A DNA stretch of 11,187 nt. It comes from CAYWNA01 sp964459305 (GTDB taxonomy: Bacteria; Planctomycetota; Planctomycetia; Pirellulales; Pirellulaceae). The DNA is taken from NCBI GenBank assembly GCA_964459305.1, contig CAYWNA010000357.1, positions 1-11,187 of the forward strand, written 5' to 3'. Positions within the stretch are counted from its first letter, which is position 1; every line of letters begins with the position of its first letter. The notes under the pieces were generated by a model, which saw only the letters and a program-made list of their open reading frames with translations, ran no database searches and was not told where the DNA came from. The position numbers were made by a program, and so were the translations under genes. Of this stretch, positions 5,971 through 11,187 are shown one piece after another.

Positions 5971-8900
5971 ATGAACGCCGCGAGTTCGACCACGATCCGA
6001 TGCCCTAAATGCTCCATCGCGTTGCGGATCTCGGCATTATGTCGGAAAGCACAGTGTGCCAAGTGTCACGCGGTTCTGACCGTGGCATCCACCGGAGCGG
6101 CAACGCACTCTTCACCTCCAGTGTCGCCGCCGGTCAGCACCGACGCTGCGTCGGCGGGAAAACGGGTGACTCGCACACTGGCCACCGAGCCGCCGGTTGA
6201 CCAGATCGGCTTTTGTGCTTACTTGCGGCGGCATTTCGCCGAGACCCACGGCCTGCCGGTCTGGGGGCTTTGCGTCGGCTTGCTGGCGGTGCCCGCAATC
6301 AGTCTGTTCAAACCGGTTTGGGGTCTTCTCGGGCTGCTGGCCGTAACAGCGGCCTTGCTTGTCCTCACGCTTGCGGTCGGCACGGTGTATGCCGTCCAGC
6401 GAATGCTGGTGTACTTCCTGTGCAAGCGACGAACCGTTGGCGGTGATGCGCAAAGCTGGCTCGCGTCGCTGACCTATAGTTGCCTGAAATGCCTCATTCT
6501 CGTCGTGCTCATAACGCTGGTCGAATGCTTCACGCCCTCTTATGGCTTGTTGGCGACGCTGGTTCCCCAGTTTCGCGACGAGCAAGCGCGATGGGCAAGT
6601 GTGCTGGCCGCTCGGTCGGAAGATGGCGGGACAGGTGTTGCCAGAGTTAAGGCGGTTGAAGACCCTGCTGCGCTGTTCCACACAGCGCCGGAGACACCAG
6701 TGACTGAAACTGGTGCCGCCGGCGATGAGGCTCCGGGCGATGAAACGCGTAACGAGCATGGCACGCCGACGAGCGAGCCAGGTATCGACAAGATTGTTTT
6801 GCCGCAAGACACCCCGACCGGCGTCCGCGGAAACGATGGCGGAGCCGCCAGCACGAGGAATATCACACGTGACATGGCGAGCCGGTTTGACAAAGGCCGC
6901 AAATGGGCAGTGATCGTCGGCATCAACAGCTACCGGGATCAGTTGATTCCCCCTCTGGAATTCTGTGTGGCCGACGCCCGCCTGATGGAAGAAGCGCTGT
7001 CGCAGAAATGCGGCTACGAACTCGAGCGGATTCTTCGACTGACCGACGATCGGACCGAGGACCATCTGCGCCCGTACAAGGACAACCTGGCGACGCAGAT
7101 TTCGCAGTGGCTAGAAAGGGCCGAGGAGGGCGACACGGTCCTGGTGTTCTTCTCCGGTCACGCTTTCCTGGATGGCCAGGAGCAGTGCTATCTGGCTCCC
7201 CAGGACTGCAAGAAGCGGAACCTCGTTACCAGCAGCGTGAAAGCGGACGACGTGCGTAAGATGTTGCGGGACTGCAAGGCGCGCCAGAAACTGCTGATCC
7301 TGGACTGCTGCCATGCGGGTGGCCTGAAGGACGCCGAAACCCCGGGCGCCTCCGGCGAGGAACTGGCTGCCGTGTTCCGCGAGGCATCGGGACTGATCAC
7401 GTTGGCCAGTTGCCACAAGGGCGAGTCGTCGCGCGAATGGAAAGAAAAAGGCCAGGGCTTGTTCACCTACTTCGTCGTGCAGGGCCTTCAGGGTGCGGCC
7501 GACGACAACCGCGACAGCCTGGTGGACAGCGACGAACTGTACACTTACACGTTCGACCACGTGAGCCGCACGGCTCAGAAGGATTTGAATGCCCTGCAGC
7601 GGCCGGTTCGTTCCATTCCCGCCGACGCATTAGGCGTGTTTGCGTTGGCCCGCGTGCAACCCCAGAACTTGACGGTATGCGCGCTGTTCACGGTCCACCA
7701 GCACGACGAACAGGGCCCGCCGTTGCCGGGGGCCAGCGTCCAACTCTGGTATCGGTCCAGCGAGAAGGATCCCAGCGTCAAGCTGGGATCGGCCACGTCC
7801 GACGAACACGGAAACAGCGAGATCCCGGTGACGCTCACGCCAGCGCAGCAGACAGCGGGCGAGTTCCGTGTTTCAGTGAGACTGGCAACGGCGCAGGAAT
7901 GGTGGAGCCTGCGTGACTTTCCCAAGCGCCGTTCGTGGGATCTCGGTCTGCCTCTGGTCGAGCCGCCGACTCCACCCCCGTCCACCCCAGCGTCCACACA
8001 ACCGGCTAACGGTTCGTCGCAGACGAGTCCCAAGATTCCGCCGGCGCCAGCTGCCATTACTAACTCCATTGCGATGAAACTGGTGCTGATTCCAGCGGGG
8101 GAATTTATGATGGGGTCGTCGTCCCGATCCTTTAGCAGCACGGATCAGCAACCCAGGCACCTCGTTCGGATTACCCGGTCATTCTATTTGGGAGCCCACG
8201 AGATTACCGTAGGTCAATTCCGGCAGTTCGTCCGAGCGACCGGTCACCGGACGGATGAAGAAGGAACGCGCACCCTCAGCTCGCGGAACTGGATAATACC
8301 CGGTTGGGAGCAGACCAATAATCATCCTGTGGCGTACATCAGCTGGAACGATGCGATGGCGTTCTGTAAATGGCTCAGCACCAAGGAACGCAGGACATAT
8401 CGCTTGCCGACCGAAGCTGAGTGGGAGTATGCTTGCCGAGCGGGGAGCGAGGGTGAGTACCGGCCTGGCGAACGTAGTCGAGGTCGTTATCCGAGCTCTG
8501 TGGGGCAAGGCAAACCGAACGGCTGGGGCCTGTATGATATGTACGGCAACGTACGTGAGTGGTGTGCGGACTGGTATGACCGTGAGTACTACAAGGCATG
8601 TTTCGTCGCGTCCCCTTCAGATGATCCCGCCGGCCCCGATGATGGAGGCCAGCGGGTCTACCGGGGAGGCTGCTACCAGTATTCTAAGGACTCAGCGTAT
8701 CGCGGCCAGCGGCGCCCATCCAGCGGCTACGACACGTCCGGTTTCCGCGTTGTTTGTGTTGCGCGAAGGTGGCCCCCGCCCATCATGTCCCGCCAGCAGG
8801 ATCCGGACTCTGAAGAGACTCCGGGAAGCCCGAACCAATACGTCAGACTAGAGCCGCCCGCGAATACCGGCGGCGGGAACCAGGCGAATCGGCCGAGTGA

Positions 8901-9465
8901 GGATTCTGCGGCCCAAACCGATGCAACGGAGGCGAAGGCGCAGTCCCAGACAGTTCAGCCACAAGTAAGCTCGGACGAAGTCGACATAGACCTAGAGAAC
9001 GACGAAACGCCCCCGTACTCAGTCTTTCCACCAAAAGAGCCACGGGCGGTGGACCTTTCCAACATCAATTTCGCGAGCGCTCTCGATCCAAGGCTCTTCA
9101 CCGTCCAGGCGGGCAAGAAGGTCGTCGTTCCCGAACTTCGAACAGTCCTAAGTGAACGCGACAACGAAGTACGCCGACTGGTGTCCAAAGGCGTTGTCCC
9201 GTTCAAAGCAGCCGCCGAAGCAAGCAAGCACATTTTGCCCGATGTCGCCAAGTACCTGGTGGAAAAGGAAGGCGAAGACCCCGCAACGGCCGTGGTTGCC
9301 GCCGTCGTATTCTTGACGCAGTACGACGGCCAGGAAGTGGCTCAGAGGAAGTCCAACAGCATGATTGCTGCAGAAAGGGCCGCGCGAAGTCGAGCAATGA
9401 CGGAGGCGATGCCGAGTCAGTATCTACAAAACTCGATCAACAGTTTCCGGAACGCGTTTCGTTGA
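5971..9465 (+). CDS. Zinc ribbon / multi-TM / caspase (C14) / FGE-sulfatase fusion protein
   Basis: 1164 residues. ATG at 5971 follows GGAGG (5956-5960) by 10 nt. Order seen: zinc ribbon (C11, C14, C29, C32); Ser/Thr/Pro linker; hydrophobic segments at about 95-113, 116-142 and 172-198; acidic low-complexity linker (about 215-300); caspase p20/p10-like domain (about 308-560) with H397 in FFSGHAF, C447 in LDCCHAGG, metacaspase-type C332-x-x-D335, D445 before the catalytic pair, and an EF-hand-like loop at 511-522; a beta-rich domain (about 566-660); Pro-rich linker; an FGE-sulfatase (C-type-lectin fold) domain (about 698-933) with RLPTEAEWEYACRAG, GLYDMYGNVREWCADW and a final GFRVV; then about 230 residues not recognised. 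The cysteine pair of catalytic FGE is missing near 900-915 and the loop after CRAG (826-843) is short, so it is probably a binding domain. With three membrane segments the caspase would lie outside the membrane. Codon use becomes less GC-rich towards the 3' end, suggesting a mosaic. Caspase and FGE calls are firm; role in protease signalling or self/non-self recognition is inference. Confidence 0.92.
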   Translation: MNAASSTTIRCPKCSIALRISALCRKAQCAKCHAVLTVASTGAATHSSPPVSPPVSTDAASAGKRVTRTLATEPPVDQIGFCAYLRRHFAETHGLPVWGLCVGLLAVPAISLFKPVWGLLGLLAVTAALLVLTLAVGTVYAVQRMLVYFLCKRRTVGGDAQSWLASLTYSCLKCLILVVLITLVECFTPSYGLLATLVPQFRDEQARWASVLAARSEDGGTGVARVKAVEDPAALFHTAPETPVTETGAAGDEAPGDETRNEHGTPTSEPGIDKIVLPQDTPTGVRGNDGGAASTRNITRDMASRFDKGRKWAVIVGINSYRDQLIPPLEFCVADARLMEEALSQKCGYELERILRLTDDRTEDHLRPYKDNLATQISQWLERAEEGDTVLVFFSGHAFLDGQEQCYLAPQDCKKRNLVTSSVKADDVRKMLRDCKARQKLLILDCCHAGGLKDAETPGASGEELAAVFREASGLITLASCHKGESSREWKEKGQGLFTYFVVQGLQGAADDNRDSLVDSDELYTYTFDHVSRTAQKDLNALQRPVRSIPADALGVFALARVQPQNLTVCALFTVHQHDEQGPPLPGASVQLWYRSSEKDPSVKLGSATSDEHGNSEIPVTLTPAQQTAGEFRVSVRLATAQEWWSLRDFPKRRSWDLGLPLVEPPTPPPSTPASTQPANGSSQTSPKIPPAPAAITNSIAMKLVLIPAGEFMMGSSSRSFSSTDQQPRHLVRITRSFYLGAHEITVGQFRQFVRATGHRTDEEGTRTLSSRNWIIPGWEQTNNHPVAYISWNDAMAFCKWLSTKERRTYRLPTEAEWEYACRAGSEGEYRPGERSRGRYPSSVGQGKPNGWGLYDMYGNVREWCADWYDREYYKACFVASPSDDPAGPDDGGQRVYRGGCYQYSKDSAYRGQRRPSSGYDTSGFRVVCVARRWPPPIMSRQQDPDSEETPGSPNQYVRLEPPANTGGGNQANRPSEDSAAQTDATEAKAQSQTVQPQVSSDEVDIDLENDETPPYSVFPPKEPRAVDLSNINFASALDPRLFTVQAGKKVVVPELRTVLSERDNEVRRLVSKGVVPFKAAAEASKHILPDVAKYLVEKEGEDPATAVVAAVVFLTQYDGQEVAQRKSNSMIAAERAARSRAMTEAMPSQYLQNSINSFRNAFR

Positions 9466-9615
9466 TGCATCCTTCGAAAGTCCCCGCTCCGGATTGTCTC
9501 GACTGCCGGAGACCTGGGCCGACCGAAGCGGCTTGTGCGCGGGGCGGATGACCTCACAAATGGGCTCGACTATTAATATGGTTGCGGCACTCGGTCACAA
9601 GGGCAACAATGGTCT

Positions 9616-9656
9616 CATGGTAACCAGGCGGGCGCGGCGCCCTGGTTATTGCCATG
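9616..9656 (+). promoter_or_regulatory. Hairpin directly upstream of the secreted caspase start
   Basis: TAACCAGG (9621-9628) pairs perfectly with CCTGGTTA (9641-9648) across a 12-nt GC-rich loop, and CATGG (9616-9620) pairs with CCATG (9652-9656) beyond a 3-nt bulge: 13 pairs in all. An alternative inner stem, GGGCG (9630-9634) with CGCCC (9638-9642), is possible. No U-tract follows, so it is not a standard intrinsic terminator. It ends 3 nt before the GGAG of the next gene, where it could affect translation or mark an operator. Confidence 0.5.
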
Positions 9657-9659
9657 CGT

Positions 9660-9663
9660 GGAG
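9660..9663 (+). promoter_or_regulatory. Ribosome binding site that fixes the second caspase start
   Basis: GGAG lies 9 nt before ATG 9673. The in-frame TTG at 9649 has no ribosome binding site and lies within the upstream hairpin region, so ATG 9673 is preferred. It also places a clean signal peptide at the N-terminus. Confidence 0.6.
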
Positions 9664-9672
9664 AACGATGTC

Positions 9673-11091
9673 ATGTCGAACAGACACTCTCTTGTGTTCG
9701 GCCTCCTGTCCCGTGTTGCACCGCCCATCGTCATCCTGCTGGCGTCGGCGATATTCGCACAAGCGGCCGAAGCAATTGCCGAGCGAAACATCGTGCGGGA
9801 CGAGCGGCCCGGAGCGGGCGCCGGCAAGAGCCTGGCGATCCTCATCGGCGTGCAAGACTACGCCTCGCTGCCTAAGCTAAAATACTGCCGCAACGACGTG
9901 CGGCTGCTGGAGAAAACGCTCCGCGAGGCGTGCCGCTTCGACAAAGTCATCGCATTAGTCGAAGACGCGTCCAACGCGGCGCTTCGCCCTACGCTGGGAA
10001 ACATCTCCACGCAACTGCGAAACTGGCTGCGGGTGGCCAACAACGGCGAGTACCAGCGCCTGCTGCTTTACTTCTCGGGGCACGGGTTTCGCGATGCCAA
10101 GGGGCGGCTGTACTTTGCGCCGCCCGACTGCGATCGGCAAAATCTGGAGATAGCCGGACTGCCCCAGTCATACGTCAAGCAGATGCTGGACGGATGCACG
10201 CGCGTCCCGGTCAAGTTGCTGGTGCTGGACTGCTGCCACTCGGGAGAAGGCCGAGGCGTGGGCGTGGGCGAGAGCGGCGAGGAAGCGGCGTTGGAATTCA
10301 AGACTGCCAAGGGCCTGCTGACGTTGGCCAGTTGCGCGGGCGACGAAGTCAGCTTGGAGTGGGAGAAAGAGCAGCAAGGTGTGTTCACCTACTGGCTGTG
10401 CCAGGGCCTGCGCGGCGGCGAACGGGGGGAGGTGGATCGCGACCAGGATGGTGTGATCGATTGCTACGAGCTGCACCGTTACCTTCTCAAACGGGTGCGG
10501 GAAACTGCGGCCGAGATGTCGCGGCAGCAGACGGTGAAGTTAATCCCGTCGGCGGACTGGCAGGGGGTCGCAGCACTGGTACGGATCGCACGGCCCGACG
10601 TGGAGGTGCTGTTCACCGTGCGCGAAGGAAACGCCACGGGGCCGTTATTGGCGGACGCCAAGGTGACGGTGATGTACCGGAAGAACCGGGAGGCGCCGCA
10701 GGTGGTCTTCCGCAAGGACTGGCTGCTCCCCGCGGTGGGCGCGGTCAACCGCCTGGGAGACCTCCTGGTCTGCGTCAACCGCCTGGTGGGCGCGCCGTCG
10801 CGTCTGACCAAGGGCGACGTGCCCGACCCGGCGAACGGCGTGGATCTCGTCTGCCGCTGGCGGTCGACCCGGGGTTGGGCCCGAGAGGTTCGCATCCCCC
10901 GGGACGGCGCAGCGCTGTGGCTCAACGACGTCGTCGCGCAGCAGGACGGCAGCTTCCGGATCACCTACGGGGTGGACGGATCAGGGCTGCTGGTGGATGA
11001 CCCCACCGAGGGAGAGGGGCTCTATCGGATGCGCTTCGACAACGGCCGCCTCGGTGAGCCCGAGCTGGCCCGCCGCTTCGTGCGGCCGTAG
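9673..11091 (+). CDS. Secreted caspase-family (C14) protease
   Basis: 472 residues from ATG 9673 (8 more if a TTG at 9649 were used). A Sec signal peptide is visible: basic start, hydrophobic core at about 16-28, probable cleavage after AQA (31) or AEA (34). The caspase domain (about 50-305) has H137 in YFSGHGF and C188 in LDCCHSGEG, with C72-x-x-D75 and D186 at positions that form the acidic S1 pocket in metacaspases, predicting cleavage after Arg/Lys. A canonical EF-hand-like loop, DRDQDGVIDCYE (255-266), follows the p10-like part. From about 310, EVLFTVREGNATGPLLADAKV matches the style of the beta-rich domain after the caspase of the 5971-9465 protein; the last 120 residues are not recognised. 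The two caspases look like diverged paralogues (both have TLASC and a VFTY/LFTY motif followed by QGL), but this one lacks the zinc ribbon, membrane helices and FGE domain. The next gene starts 11 bp downstream, so they are probably co-transcribed. Family certain; substrate unknown. Confidence 0.9.
   Translation: MSNRHSLVFGLLSRVAPPIVILLASAIFAQAAEAIAERNIVRDERPGAGAGKSLAILIGVQDYASLPKLKYCRNDVRLLEKTLREACRFDKVIALVEDASNAALRPTLGNISTQLRNWLRVANNGEYQRLLLYFSGHGFRDAKGRLYFAPPDCDRQNLEIAGLPQSYVKQMLDGCTRVPVKLLVLDCCHSGEGRGVGVGESGEEAALEFKTAKGLLTLASCAGDEVSLEWEKEQQGVFTYWLCQGLRGGERGEVDRDQDGVIDCYELHRYLLKRVRETAAEMSRQQTVKLIPSADWQGVAALVRIARPDVEVLFTVREGNATGPLLADAKVTVMYRKNREAPQVVFRKDWLLPAVGAVNRLGDLLVCVNRLVGAPSRLTKGDVPDPANGVDLVCRWRSTRGWAREVRIPRDGAALWLNDVVAQQDGSFRITYGVDGSGLLVDDPTEGEGLYRMRFDNGRLGEPELARRFVRP
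10744..10786 (+). repeat. Short direct repeat inside the caspase gene
   Basis: GTCAACCGCCTGG occurs at 10744-10756 and again at 10774-10786, a 30-bp (10-codon) period that encodes VNRL twice. It looks like a small in-frame duplication in the poorly conserved C-terminal part of the protein; a chance match in GC-rich coding DNA is possible. Confidence 0.35.
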
Positions 11092-11102
11092 GGGAGGGCG
11101 TC

Positions 11103-11187
11103 ATGCGATATTGGATACTGGGACTGGCGGTTCTGGGCCTGGGATTCGGCGGGTGCTCCTTCGCGGGGGATGACGGCGATGTCCTCG
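11103..11187 (+). CDS. Start of a probable lipoprotein gene, cut by window edge
   Basis: 28 codons are visible from ATG 11103, preceded by GGGGAGGG (11091-11098), which overlaps the stop codon of the caspase gene. The N-terminus is a short signal sequence: Arg2, a hydrophobic core WILGLAVLGLGF and then FGGC with C18 as the likely lipidated residue. The lipobox has Phe at -3 where Leu is usual, so it is slightly atypical. The following residues are acidic (GDDGD). Tight spacing suggests co-transcription with the secreted caspase, of which it might be a partner or substrate; too little is present to name a family. Confidence 0.7.
   Translation, partial: MRYWILGLAVLGLGFGGCSFAGDDGDVL

Larger units (their letters stand above)
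9466..9672 (+). promoter_or_regulatory. Intergenic region between the two caspase genes
   Basis: 207 bp without a convincing gene. Just after the upstream stop, CTCCGG (9487-9492) and CCGGAG (9506-9511) form a 6-bp inverted repeat with a 13-nt loop and no T-run, so it is at best a weak terminator. A TATTAATAT-like AT-rich patch lies near 9570-9580 (ctattaatatgg) and could be part of a promoter, but no matching -35 was found at proper spacing. The strong hairpin at 9616-9656 is listed separately. Confidence 0.4.

Noticed and set aside
5964..6008. ATG just upstream of the caspase-FGE start, in another frame
   Set aside because: It is only 3 nt from GGAGG and reaches a stop after 14 codons; the ATG at 5971 opens the long frame at normal spacing.
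6112..7065. 317-codon open frame on the minus strand
   Set aside because: It lies opposite the zinc-ribbon, membrane and early caspase part of a well supported gene, has no recognisable domain, and is explained by high-GC codon bias of the plus strand.
9930..11000. 356-codon plus-strand frame overlapping the secreted caspase
   Set aside because: The translation is Gly/Arg/Pro-rich low complexity, typical of an out-of-frame reading of GC-rich coding DNA; the caspase frame has intact catalytic motifs.
1..11187. Complete diversity-generating retroelement, CRISPR array, insertion sequence, tRNA or gasdermin gene
   Set aside because: No reverse transcriptase, template repeat, regularly spaced repeats, transposase, tRNA fold or gasdermin-like gene was seen on either strand, although the FGE fold and caspases made each worth looking for.

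Overview
The window looks like chromosomal DNA of a GC-rich planctomycete. The evidence is family level: an ECF sigma factor next to a large gene that fuses an anti-sigma-type zinc finger, a Hanks-type Ser/Thr kinase, one membrane helix and WD40 repeats, plus CPxC zinc ribbons at the N-termini of membrane proteins and caspase-like proteases beside an FGE-sulfatase domain. All of these are common in planctomycetes. No rRNA or other species-level marker is present, so the assignment stops there.

Layout. The left third (1-3883) is on the minus strand: an ECF sigma factor (3883 to 3245), then the kinase/WD40 gene (3005 to 1), which runs off the left edge without a stop codon. A 217-bp divergent region (3884-4100) contains a dyad that could be an operator. 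The right two thirds are on the plus strand: a membrane-anchored trypsin-like (DegP-fold) serine protease (4101-5813), a 157-bp gap with a tiny Arg-rich ORF behind a good ribosome binding site, a 1164-residue membrane protein joining zinc ribbon, membrane helices, caspase, a beta-rich domain, an FGE-sulfatase domain and an unrecognised C-terminus (5971-9465), a 207-bp gap with a strong hairpin, a second, secreted caspase (9673-11091), and 11 bp later the start of a probable lipoprotein gene cut by the right edge.

How the parts may work together (inference). The kinase gene carries both a candidate sigma-binding zinc finger and an outward-facing WD40 domain, so it could link an external signal to release of the sigma factor. 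By their predicted topology, the three proteases and the lipoprotein all act on the outer side of the cytoplasmic membrane. Both caspases keep the His/Cys dyad, metacaspase-type acidic pocket residues that predict cleavage after Arg/Lys, and an EF-hand-like loop. Together they suggest a calcium-responsive extracytoplasmic protease module, with the FGE fold as a possible recognition domain, since it lacks the catalytic cysteines of true formylglycine-generating enzyme. Whether the divergent sigma factor controls the protease genes cannot be told from sequence alone.

No tRNA, rRNA, CRISPR array, insertion sequence or reverse transcriptase was seen. No gene-free stretch exceeds 300 bases.
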